64,000 bases of DNA. It comes from Diploscapter coronatus. Its lineage: Eukaryota; Nematoda; Chromadorea; Rhabditida; Rhabditidae. The stretch's first letter is position 1. Every line of letters starts with the position of its first letter. The stretch spans positions 36,417,201 to 36,481,200 of the forward strand of contig OZ038422.1 in assembly GCA_964036155.1 (NCBI GenBank), written 5' to 3'. Both the position numbers and the translations under genes were made by a program. A model generated the notes under the pieces. That model searched no databases. It was not told where the DNA came from and saw only the letters and a list, made by a program, of their open reading frames with translations. This document shows, in pieces, positions 55,025 to 64,000 of the stretch.

Positions 55025-56652
55025 CTTCTCAGCCTCAGTGACAGATCTAGCGGCCTCGAAGGTGCGCGTTTTCTGCAGAGACAGAACGACGCCGGATAGT
55101 TGGGCGGCCACCTTGAACCCTTCCGGCTGAAAAACGTTCCAATTTGAGAGCATTTTTGAAGTAGTTTTAAACAAATTCGAGAATTGTAAATTTTATTAGC
55201 TCTTCGGAAGAGTTCGCGGTGTTTAATTTTGTTGAAACTCAGAAAATTGGATGAATTTTCACAAGTTTTTCTTTCAATTTTCGAAAAATATGCAAATTTT
55301 TGAAAAGTCGGTATTTTCCAAAAGTTGACATTTTTTAGAAAAGGGTGAATTTTTAAAAATTGCTAAAGTCTCATATTAATTTGTACTCTCCTTCAGACGC
55401 TCGCTCCACGTCGGTCTGAAAATGTTGGAATTTTTTAAATACATTTTAAAAATTTGAGCCTAAACTCAAGAATTTAACAAATTTTCAAATATTTAAATTA
55501 CTCGAAAAGATACGGTTTAAAAACCAACATCTTTCCAAATTCGCCATCTCGAAGTTCAAGATAACCAACTTTTCGAAATATTTTTTTTTGTAAAATTCAC
55601 AGGAATTGAAATCTTTTCTAAGCTTTATCACAAACCATGGGCCTGGGGAACATTACAAAATTCTCCTTGAAACTTTTTTCTTCAAATTTTCAAAATCTTT
55701 TTCCAAGGCTTACATTGAGTCCCTCGAGGGATGTTGACTCTCCTCTGTAGTCGACGGAGATGTCGATGCCTGTAGCGAGAAGCCACGACGGAGACAAACG
55801 CGCTGGTTGTAACGCTGGCCGAGATAGCGCGGACCACAGGCCTGGAAACAAAATATTCAAATTTTTATTTGCCAATTTTCTGAAAATATCAACCTCTTCA
55901 CTTTGAATAATTTTTCTATGCTTCAAAAGCCTAAAGATTTTGTTTTAATTTTTAAGTTAATAAAATGTTTTGTAGGTTTAAAAATTCTCCTAATCCCACT
56001 CAGAAAATCAATGAAGTGATGAGAATTTCTTTCGTCAGCTAAAATATTCAAACGTTGAATAAATTCAAGCGAGGTTTCCAGTAAGTTTAAAAATATCAAG
56101 CATTTTCAATAAGGAAATTGAGAAATGTTTGCATCAATTTTGAAGCATTATTGGAAAAAATGAAAATAAATTATTGAGTTCTCAAATTTTTGAGCCGAGT
56201 CTTACAAAATGTTCAATTTTTAAGTCTTTTCACAGGGGAAGTTTTAAAAAATGATCCTGTCACGACTTGAGGTAGAATTTTTTCAAAATGTTAAAATTTT
56301 CCCAAAATACCACACCTGACGGATCTGAATTCGACGGCAGCCGCCTTCTTGGTGCGATTGTTTCTGCGGTGCAGCTTGCGACTCGGCTGAAAATCAAGAT
56401 TTTTCAAGTTCTAATTTTTTTTTCAAAACAATTTTTTCTTCTGAAAATTGAATTTTCATCTTCATGTTTTCAAATATAAAAATGCCAAAAGTCCAATTAA
56501 AACTACCGAAATTTTGAAATAAAAATTCACAAAAAAAAATAGTATCAAGGACCCATTAAAATGATTAATTTTGTACCTGGTTGAGTCTGATCTTGACGCG
56601 TCTCGCCCAATGCTTGAGGAAGTGTGGATTGGAGAGATAGTCATTTTTGGTG
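55025..56652 (-). pseudogene. Ribosomal protein eL13 (RPL13) pseudogene, copy B
   Basis: Minus-strand pieces: exon 1 about 56578-56652, which has lost 17 bases of GNQML coding and is thereby frameshifted; exon 2 about 56319-56389 (RKLHRRNNRTKKAAA); exon 3 about 55715-55843 (RYNQRVCLRRGFSL, then GIDISVDYRGESTSLEGLNV after a frame change); a remnant of exon 4 at about 55376-55418; and an exon at 55025-55126 (PEGFKVAAQLSGVVLSLQ, FEAARSVTEAEK). The final eL13 exon is absent. Exon 3 has the same internal loss as copy A, so that lesion predates the duplication. Confidence 0.8.
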
Positions 56653-56920
56653 CTGACTTGCGTGGGATCTTTCACAACCAACCAAACAAACGAACTACTC
56701 TGAAATCAAATATTCAATTAATTAATTAGTTGGATAATTAAGAAGTAGTTAAAGCGGTAATTAACTAAAATTTGGAGACAAATCAGTTCTCGAAAAAAGC
56801 AAGAAAATGAGCAAGATGACAGACAAAAGAATGAAAAATGATCCGAAAAAGTTCACAAGACATCTGACAGTTCTAAATTGAGCTAATTAAATGATAATTT
56901 TTTTTTCCTAGCATTCTTCC

Positions 56921-59551
56921 CTATGTGGAGGGGTCTGCTACATGGGTCCTATCCCTCCACCTCTTTCTATCTCTCGCGTCTCTCTCCCTTAGTCCCGCAT
57001 CTGTCATGTCTTTCTTCACGGTGTCGATGAACCGTGTCTTCGGTCTTCCGCGGGGTCGGGTACCATCCAACTCCAGATCCCATGCTGTCCTTGCCACTTG
57101 GTTCGAGTCTTGTCGCAGCACGTGTCCATACCATCTCAGGCGGTACTCTCGCATCTTGTCGGCTATTGGTGCGATCCCGAGTTTCTTCCTTATATCCGTG
57201 TTGGGGATCCTGTCGAGTCTCGTGACGCCCAGAGACCATCGTGCCATCTTCATTTCTGCCACGCTCATCTTCTGTTCGACTTTCTTGGTTACTGGCCATG
57301 TCTGTGATCCGTAGAGAGCCACGGGCCGTACCACTGTTCTGTAGATTCTTGACTTGAGCTTGGTTGGCATCTTCCTGTCGCAGAACACTCCACTGCACTG
57401 TCTCCATTTGAGCCATGCTGCGTCTATTCGACTCTTGACGGCACTCAGTGACTCTCCGTCAGCTGAGATTCTGTCGCCTAGGTACTTGAAGTCGTTGGCT
57501 CTGGGGAGTTTCGTGCCGTCGAGTTCGATATCGCCTGATGTCCTTGGTTCGAGTTCGAGGTACTCGGTCTTGCTGGTGTTCATTCTCAGTCCGTGCCGTT
57601 CGAGTCTTTCTTTCAGCTTCTTCAGGTCTTTCTTGAGTTCATCTCTGGTTGATCTTGCGAGCACGATGTCATCTGCGTAGAGCAGTGTCCATGGGTGTTC
57701 GCCTTGGATGTCTCGGGTGATTCGATCCAAGCACAGGATGAACAGCAGAGGAGATATTGCGCTGCCTTGATGCACACCGACCGTGACTTCGAATGGCCTT
57801 GTAGTGCCGGCCACACTTCGGACTTGACTTCGGCTGTCGGTGTACAGCATCTTCACCCACTTGATGTACTCCTCTGGGACTCCAGCATCTCTGAGACTGT
57901 ACCATATCAGGTCGTGTGGTACTCGATCGAACGCCTTCTCTAGGTCTACGAAGGCTATGTGCAACGGCAGCTTCTTCTCTCGATGCTTCTCTGCGAGTAT
58001 TCTCAGTGCGAAGATGGCGTCTGTCGTTCCACAGCCAGGTCTGAGGTTGGGTGTTCCTCGAGGAATTCTTGGATGGGGAAATTCAGTTGTGGATATCTCT
58101 TTGTAGTGCTCCCTCCATCTATCCATGATATCTTTGTCCTCGTATAACACCCTTCCGTCTGCTGCCTTCACTATTCTCACATTGCCGATGTCCCTTGTCT
58201 TCGCGTGTCTGGCCTTTGCAATTCGGTAGATCTCGTTTTCACCCTCTCTTGTTTCCAGTCTGCGGTAGAGGTCTTCGAAGTGTTCTTGTTTGGCTTTCGC
58301 GACTTGTATCTTAGCCTCTTTCTTTCGCAGGTTGTAGGTGTCTTTGTCTTGTTGGATGTGAGTCTGTCTCCACTGTTTGAAGGCTTCTTTCTTGCTCTTG
58401 ATAGCTGCTTCGACTTCGTTTGTCCACCACCAGGTTTCCTTCTTGATGCGACTTGTGCCTGGTTTCGTCATCCCGAACCTTTCACTTGCCACTTTCCGAA
58501 CTGCATCTGCACACTGTTGCCAGTTGTCAGCAGCCGAGGCTCTTGGGTTGATTTCAGGGATTGCTTTGACGATGTCTTTGCAGGCTTGCTCTGAGGACTG
58601 CTCCCGTGCCTTCCACCATTTGATTCTAGCGTCTCCCGTTGTTCGTATCTTTGCAGTTGCCTTCTTCTTTGTGAACCTGAAGTCTGCGACCACAGGCCTG
58701 TGTTGGGGAGCTATTATCTCGCTGGGGAGTACTTTGCAGTCCATCACGTGTTTGAGGTAGCTTTGGTGGACCAGGACGAAGTCGATCTGGGATCTGTGCC
58801 TTCCGGACTCGTAGGTGACTGTCTGTGACTCCCGTTTGTGGAAGAACGTGTTCAGTACCACGAGATCCAGTGAGCCTGCGAATTCCAGCAGCTTTTCTCC
58901 GTCTTCATTTCGACTTCCGAAGCCATGGCGTCCCATCGTTCGTTTGTGTCCTATGCGATCCCGACCAGTGTGCGCGTTGAAGTCGCCTCCAACGATGATC
59001 TTGTCTTCCGGAGGAGCTGATCGGACGAGATCTCCCAATTTCTCGAGGAACTCATCTTTCTCGTCTTCCGGGCAGTTGGTCTGTGGTGCATAGACACTCA
59101 CTACTTGCAGGATACCGCAGTCAGTGTCGACTCGAATTGCCATTATCCGATCTGATACGCGTTTGACCTCGATCACTCTGTTGGCGAGGTGGTCTGCCAG
59201 AGCGACGGCTACGCCGTTTCTTTTATTGGATGTGCCGTAGTAGTATAGTTTGTAGCCGTCGCCCAGTGGGTAGGCCTTTTCTCCCTTCCAGTGTGTTTCT
59301 TGGACACACGCGATCTCGATTCTGCGTCGGCGAAGCACCTCTGTTAGTTCGCTTACGCGTCCTGTTAGAGTGCCGACGTTGATGGTAGCGAATCGGAGTC
59401 GGTGGTACTTGTGGACTAACTTCGTTACCCTAGGCCGCCCCTGCCCAGGGAACCCTCGCTTATTTGACACGTTGCTCGGGCGAGGACAACGCGCGTCGCT
59501 TCGGGGGAACGCCCTAGCTTTAACCGGTATTTGCTTAAAGGACATGCCCAT
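56921..59551 (-). CDS. LINE ORF: endonuclease plus internally deleted reverse transcriptase, 876 aa
   Basis: A single uninterrupted ORF. The N-terminal half is an exonuclease-endonuclease-phosphatase domain (RFATINVGTLTG, ACVQETHW, IVGGDFNAHTGRD, HRSQIDFVLV, and PQHRPVVADF with its catalytic H), which nicks target DNA. After a charged linker comes the reverse transcriptase: AFVDLEKAFDRVPHDLIW (motif A), HQGSAISPLLF (motif B), YADDIVLA (motif C) and FKYLGDRIS (motif E). A C-terminal region with RLRWYGHVLR, typical of RTE/CR1-like relatives, follows. The finger region expected between the linker and TTDAIFALR (KAPGPD...NYRGI...KxxE, about 90-100 residues) is missing, with the junction at about FPHPRIPRGTPNLRPGCG. 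The enzyme should be inactive despite the clean frame. Confidence 0.88.
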   Translation of the reverse strand: MGMSFKQIPVKARAFPRSDARCPRPSNVSNKRGFPGQGRPRVTKLVHKYHRLRFATINVGTLTGRVSELTEVLRRRRIEIACVQETHWKGEKAYPLGDGYKLYYYGTSNKRNGVAVALADHLANRVIEVKRVSDRIMAIRVDTDCGILQVVSVYAPQTNCPEDEKDEFLEKLGDLVRSAPPEDKIIVGGDFNAHTGRDRIGHKRTMGRHGFGSRNEDGEKLLEFAGSLDLVVLNTFFHKRESQTVTYESGRHRSQIDFVLVHQSYLKHVMDCKVLPSEIIAPQHRPVVADFRFTKKKATAKIRTTGDARIKWWKAREQSSEQACKDIVKAIPEINPRASAADNWQQCADAVRKVASERFGMTKPGTSRIKKETWWWTNEVEAAIKSKKEAFKQWRQTHIQQDKDTYNLRKKEAKIQVAKAKQEHFEDLYRRLETREGENEIYRIAKARHAKTRDIGNVRIVKAADGRVLYEDKDIMDRWREHYKEISTTEFPHPRIPRGTPNLRPGCGTTDAIFALRILAEKHREKKLPLHIAFVDLEKAFDRVPHDLIWYSLRDAGVPEEYIKWVKMLYTDSRSQVRSVAGTTRPFEVTVGVHQGSAISPLLFILCLDRITRDIQGEHPWTLLYADDIVLARSTRDELKKDLKKLKERLERHGLRMNTSKTEYLELEPRTSGDIELDGTKLPRANDFKYLGDRISADGESLSAVKSRIDAAWLKWRQCSGVFCDRKMPTKLKSRIYRTVVRPVALYGSQTWPVTKKVEQKMSVAEMKMARWSLGVTRLDRIPNTDIRKKLGIAPIADKMREYRLRWYGHVLRQDSNQVARTAWDLELDGTRPRGRPKTRFIDTVKKDMTDAGLRERDARDRKRWRDRTHVADPST

Positions 59552-59654
59552 GTTTTACCCATGTTGGGTGTGATGCGACTGGGGGATTATACCAGCCGGC
59601 CCGTCGCCCAGGCCTGTCGCCGCTTGACTTATCTGAGCCGTGGGGTTATTTGCA

Positions 59655-59752
59655 AAAATCCCTAACCCCACCCCGAGAGTCGATCCCCCGACCCCTCTCG
59701 ACTTCAGTGTAAGTGGCAGAAGCAAGCGCCCTACCACTACACTAAAGGCCCT
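59655..59752 (-). other. tRNA-like head of the LINE
   Basis: Reading the minus strand from 59752, the element opens AGGGCCTTTAGTGTAGTGG. TAGTGTAGTGG then GTAGGGCGC fits an RNA polymerase III box A, and about 50 bases on GGATCGACTCTC resembles box B. The arrangement recalls the tRNA-derived head of a SINE. A full cloverleaf is not convincing, so I do not call a tRNA gene. Confidence 0.45.
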
Positions 59753-59936
59753 CTAATTAAATGATAATTAACAGGTAATTATCGGAAAATTAACGTCAAA
59801 ATCAAAAGAAATCGAAAGGAATTTCAAAGTTTTCGAGGCAAATCTTAAAAGGGGGGAAGGGGATATTTAAAAGGAGGGGGATATTTAGGAGGAGTATTTA
59901 GGAGGAGGGGGGGTGAGGGGAAGAGCATCGCTGCAG

Positions 59937-61390
59937 TCACTACCATTGCCTGTCTCGGAATTTGTGCATATTTCGTGCTCAATGCTCTTTTCTATCTGCG
60001 TACAGTAACGAACATATCGAATAGGCATTATCGACTGCAGATCAAATATCTGCATGCATTAGCAATTCAGGCAAGTTTTAATTTAATTTTTGGAAAATAT
60101 TGCGACGCTAAAAATCGATACCGGCTAAATTATTAGAATCAACAATTCTTCGCTTGATATTGTAGACCAATTCAGTTGTAGTTGAGAAGTTTGTCATATG
60201 CTTGGTGTTTGATATCATCTAAAAATCCAAATAGCTTCGAGAACAGATTCAGAGTAACTTTACTGTCTATTGTAAAAGAAAGATATTAATGCCTGAATTC
60301 AACATTTTGTTCGTCACTATTATACGAGTTTTCAGACTGCAGTTCCAATATTCGCTATAGTTCTACCGGTTGGTATTTTATATGTCAACATCATTCGAGG
60401 AGTCTATTCACAAGGTAATTTGAGAATGTCACGAGAATGATATGATTAGTGAATAATGCAATTACCTCATTTAATAGGGTATGCAGAGACAACGATTATT
60501 TTCAAATGACGCAATATTTCTGAAAAGAAAGCAGCATCTCTATCATTAGCCTAAAAATCACTAAATCACTCCATCAAATCAAAATCGTCAGTAAAATATT
60601 TCACGGATAAATAAAAATAGTCGACAATTTTAAAGATCTGATTTTGCTAAGACAATTTATAGCTTTCAGATATGAATAACGCATGTTTTGCATTTGGGTC
60701 GTCTCATGGAATGCTCGATTCATTGTGTATGATACTCGGTGAGAATGAAACAAATGAAAACTATTTCTAAATTTATGTTGAATTTTGGTTTCACTGTGCA
60801 CTCAAATTATGCTATTTTCAAGTAGAACAAATCTACCACAATACGGTATCAATACCGATGCTGAAAATTCGGAAAAGCTTCATCAAATTATCTTCGATAT
60901 CACAATATCATGTTTATTAACAATCGAACCCAACTTCATTAGTCTGTGTACTGCATTTGCACGAAATTAAAACGGCATCAATATATACCGTAGTTTGATG
61001 CTAACGGAAATGATAATTGAAATTTGAAAAGTTAAGGTTACAAAAAAAAATCTGCTCAGGGTTACGGTTATTATTGATTTTTGGCCCTTTCACCCCTTTT
61101 CACGTTTCTGACTTTATCTATAATAATTCTTTTCTTGAATGCATTAAATACGGATGCCAAATTCGATTTTCAATCTACATAATATCATATTTTTAAATTC
61201 TGCAATTTAGCAAATCCGTCATATCGAAGCCTGTTTTACCAGCGACGACGACCATTCAATACGGTTAGCGTTGGTCCAGGTAAGCATAATTGATTTCATT
61301 TTCCAAGAAGAACTCTTACTCATTTCAGATAACATTCGTTTACGCTCAGTTAGCAATAGAGTGACGCATGTGTCATTTACGATGTCATGA
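59937..61390 (+). pseudogene. Srh/Str-type chemoreceptor, 5'-truncated
   Basis: Five exons join in frame: 59937-60070, 60336-60414, 60670-60738, 61211-61279, 61329-61390. They encode the last three membrane segments of a nematode seven-helix receptor: CLGICAYFVLNALFYLRTV, then RLQIKYLHALAIQ, then VPIFAIVLPVGILYVNII, then NACFAFGSSHGMLDSLCMIL, then a basic tail ending in a stop. The first intron has a GC donor (CAG|GCAAGT). Exons for helices 1-4 are missing: segment B lies immediately upstream, so the gene has lost its 5' half. The intact receptor at 62026 is a tandem relative. Confidence 0.75.
60740..61205. other. Long intron of the srh fragment
   Basis: The interval between the fourth and fifth receptor exons is AT-rich with no other supported feature. 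Confidence 0.5.
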
Positions 61391-62025
61391 AATTCAATTA
61401 GAAAAGAAGCAAATAAATATAGATAAAATTAATTTCATTCGTGAAAATCGAAAAGACGTCATTGCATGATGAAAAGCGTGTGTTAAAATATTGAAATGAA
61501 GAAAAAATGTTAAATGATTGTGTTTACGCTCAATGATGCAGAAAGACTTTCTGCAGACGAAATCAAGCAGTGTCTCTCTTGAAGCCTGACGCAGATAAAA
61601 CTACATCTTCAGTTTACTTATTATAAATATTTTTCTAAAAATTGAAATTACGAATTTTTCGGTGGTAAGTTATTTAATTTTGAAAATTTACGAAAATAAA
61701 CGATAGTTCGGGGAAGAAAAATTACAATGTGTCAGATAATAACTGCCTGAACTTCATTTCTAAAAATAATGATAAATTGCCCAATACCTAAAATTGCATC
61801 GAAACATAATAAGACTCGTTAACTATATTTAGGCCTAGATAAATTTTTATTTCACCATTAATAATCATATCTTGCAAGCACGAGGCAAGGCAGAAATTTT
61901 ATTGTCATATGAAATTTAAAAGAAAGCGAGAAACTTCTTCACCTCTCATCGCTTGATTCCACCATTCTGATAAATTTCATAAAGCCACGCTTCTTTTTTT
62001 AATCTCCACAACGATATTTACCAGA
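61391..62025. other. Spacer between the two receptor genes
   Basis: AT-rich sequence between the stop of the srh fragment and the start of the next receptor. No RNA gene or repeat is recognised. It presumably holds the promoter of the downstream receptor. Confidence 0.4.
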
Positions 62026-64000
62026 ATGAGCGAAATCGAATTATGCAGCAGTGAGATTCCGACCTACGATTCGTACAAAATTACGCAGCACGTCATCTCC
62101 TTCTCCTCTCTGCTCGTCAACCTACTCACTGCATTCTGCATTCTCTGCAGATCGCCCGCCCACATGGGAAGCTTTAAATTCGTCCTTTTCTACCATATTT
62201 TTGCGTATGATATTTAGAGCATTCACGCTATAAATTTGACACAATCTATTTTAGGGCCACCGTACTCGATATTCTTCTATCGAATGCAATATTGCCTGTG
62301 AGTCAGAATAAATTATTGAAATTTTACGAGATTCTAAATCTGATCAAACAAAAGTAGACCTTCAGTCGGAATGAAAAAAAACATTATAGGGGAAAGGGTC
62401 CGCAAGATAAAACATTTTGTAAGAAAACTGATACATGAGATGGTTCGTAATAGGGTCTTGGGTGAAAATTTAGGTTGAAAGATCCGCACGAAGAATCGAG
62501 CTTGAACTCTGTCTAGTTTTGAATACTATCAAAGCCAAAAAATTTTTGTCAAATTGAACACATTTCATGCGTGCCGATAATTCAAGTTAGCATTCTCAAG
62601 TAGTTCAAATAGTTGAATACCTAGAAATTATATGAACAGCAATTGCATTTCCATTGTTTATGAACGAATTCTTACAATTTGCAGGTGATGTTGCTGCCTT
62701 ATTTAGCTGGTTATCCATTAGGATTCTTGAAATTCATCGATACAGGAGCGTTGATGATAATTGCATTTGCAGTATGCGGATGTAAGATTACTCAATGTTT
62801 TTCATCCACCATTCTTATGCTTTTACGAATTCAGTGGTAATGACTTCGATCGTTCTTCTGTTTGCTTGGAGACATTATCAAATTCTGCCATCATTCGACC
62901 GATTGCAGCTATCCAAAACGAAGAAAATCATCGGTTGTATGCTTCTGCACATTTATATTGTAGCAGGATTCCCTGTAGTGGTTAATAAATTGCCTATTCA
63001 AAACGAACTCAAGGATCAACTTGTGAAGGTAGTCAAGTGTTAGTTTCTCAAAGAATAGGAAGCAATTTATTGTAATTGCCATTATATTTATAAAAAAAAA
63101 AAGATTAAATCAACAAAATTTGCATTTCTAAGTCAGCACCACTACAATGATCAAATGTGAAAATTTAGAAAATCCAATCATCTGGTCATTGTGTGATACC
63201 AGAACTGCTTCTGCCCTCCACTCTACTATTAGATGTCACTCCCATCCCCTACATCATCGTTGCCGTAATCTACATGTCATCAGCCACCTGCTTGTCTGCC
63301 TTCTTCATCTTCAATGCTCTTCGCTGCATCAGTACAATGAATCACATCTCTCAAATGCAACGGACTTTGCAGCGCAAATATTTCTTCACATTGCTTTTGC
63401 AGGTAAATTCTTCTAAGCATTACTTTATGACTATCATCTTTCAATTGCGTATGTTTTTGATCAGAAAAGATGAGAATTCTTAGAAAATATGTCTGATTGT
63501 TCAAATATGCTCTCAGAGGAATCTAGATTATGGATGAGAAAATAGCTTGATGATGATAAGTAGGGGTGAGACGGAGTTGATATTAAAAATCGAAACCAGA
63601 ATATGATCTTCGACAATTTTCGGAATCGGAGCCGGAATTCCACCTTGCCCAATGATAAGATTTCAAAAAGTATATGATGCGCTCTTGAATAGAAAATGAT
63701 GTCTTAAAAAAGCTTTTTATATATCAATAATAAAAATAGCTCTCAAATTTCATAGCTATTCTCGATTTAGATCGGCATTCCTGTGTGCATAATCTTCGTG
63801 CCAGTCGTGTTCATGATAGGCATTGTGGCCCGGGATCTTCGTGATCAAAGTAATCGATGTCAGGATTGAATTTAGACTTCGAAAAGGAATCCACTTTTCA
63901 GACCTAAATAATCTATGCTTCTCAATAATATCTTGTCATGGCATAATCAGCGGGATTTGCATTATATTGGGTGAGTATCTCTTCTAAAGAGTAGCATTTT
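62026..64000 (+). CDS. Srh/Str-type seven-helix chemoreceptor, 3' end outside the window
   Basis: A nematode chemosensory GPCR. Exons are 62026-62204, 62255-62297, 62685-62781, 62835-63028, 63169-63402, 63771-63849 and 63902-63970, all in frame. Helices: 1 (HVISFSSLLVNLLTAFCIL), 2 (VLDILLSNAILPVMLLPYL), 3 (LMIIAFAVCGLVMTSIVLL), 4 (IIGCMLLHIYIVAGFPVVV), 5 (IPYIIVAVIYMSSATCLSAF), then the MQRTLQRKYFFTLLLQ loop diagnostic of the Srh/Str group, 6 (IPVCIIFVPVVFMIGIVA) and 7 (NLCFSIISCHGIISGICII). A final C-terminal exon should lie beyond 64000, after the GTGAGT donor at 63971. Expressed receptors of this group act in sensory-neuron cilia. Its 3' end matches the truncated copy at 59937-61390. Confidence 0.85.

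Larger units (their letters stand above)
56900..59752 (-). mobile_element. RTE-like LINE, 2853 bp, with 17-bp target duplication
   Basis: A non-LTR retrotransposon on the minus strand. The flanking 17-bp CTAATTAAATGATAATT occurs at 56883-56899 and 59753-59769. The unoccupied site is seen once in copy A (26704-26720). The 3' end is marked by an A tail (T run at 56898-56906 on the plus strand). The 5' end carries a tRNA-like sequence and a GC-rich leader. Confidence 0.92.
54830..59930. repeat. Segmental duplication, copy B
   Basis: Matches copy A from TTTTTTTAGAAATAGCATAG to GTGAGGGGAAGAGCATCGCT. B retains the eL13 exon (55025-55126) that A has lost. It lacks the foldback element at about 56780 and is split by the LINE (56900-59752); after the LINE the match resumes with A at 26721 (AACAGG, then AATTATCGGAAAATTAA). 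Confidence 0.85.

Noticed and set aside
56925..59573. Plus-strand ORFs of up to 129 codons and frame-shifted minus-strand ORFs across the LINE
   Set aside because: Shadows of the 876-codon LINE ORF.
59690..59752. True tRNA gene
   Set aside because: It lies inside the LINE target duplications and the anticodon and T stems do not pair well.

Overview
The window looks like nematode nuclear DNA. Many introns are short and end in TTTCAG. There is a worm-type (WAGO) Argonaute, there are two chemoreceptors of the nematode-specific Srh/Str type, and there is a genomic copy of 21 of the 22 bases of spliced leader SL1. I cannot name the species. Only four genes read cleanly from exon to exon: the Argonaute (2049-7114, 906 aa), a secreted perforin-2/MPEG1-like MACPF protein (10033-13771, 790 aa), a 280-aa nuclear-looking protein on the minus strand (40947-42309), and an srh-type receptor that runs off the right edge (from 62026). 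In the first three, my hand-made exon joins give totals divisible by three with no internal stop.

Most of the rest is a graveyard of gene pieces and mobile elements. Pieces of rabconnectin-3 (20.7-22.8 kb), ribosomal protein eL13 (twice), LDL-receptor class A modules (28.2-28.9 kb), a membrane protein (29.2-30.0 kb), a Pumilio/FBF protein (31.2-34.7 kb), Kelch repeats (14.8, 18.7 and 37.3-37.9 kb), a KH-like protein (43.1-44.5 kb), a condensin-2 G2-like protein (52.1-54.5 kb) and an srh receptor (59.9-61.4 kb) are truncated, frameshifted or interrupted by stops.

A large structural feature ties two distant parts together. Segment A (about 22.85-28.2 kb) and segment B (about 54.83-59.93 kb) are copies of one sequence carrying the same eL13 pseudogene. 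A has gained a 1.97-kb foldback element and a 1.37-kb 17-bp minisatellite. B has gained a 2.85-kb RTE-like LINE with a 17-bp target duplication. Each copy therefore supplies the empty site for the other's insertion. All four outer borders of A and B abut truncated genes.

Other mobile DNA: a second, 5'-truncated copy of the LINE (48.15-49.72 kb), a PIF/Harbinger-type element (38.13-40.39 kb) holding AT-rich ORFs I do not recognise, several inverted-repeat elements (13.8, 15.0, 40.65, 44.75, 46.7 and 54.5 kb), and a GC-rich double hairpin in AT-rich DNA (45.34 kb).

Functionally, the Argonaute would act in small-RNA silencing and the MACPF protein in secreted pore formation or defence. The receptors would act in chemosensation. 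There is no sign that they form one operon or pathway. All exon borders were read by eye from splice consensus and reading frame; no alignment or search was run.
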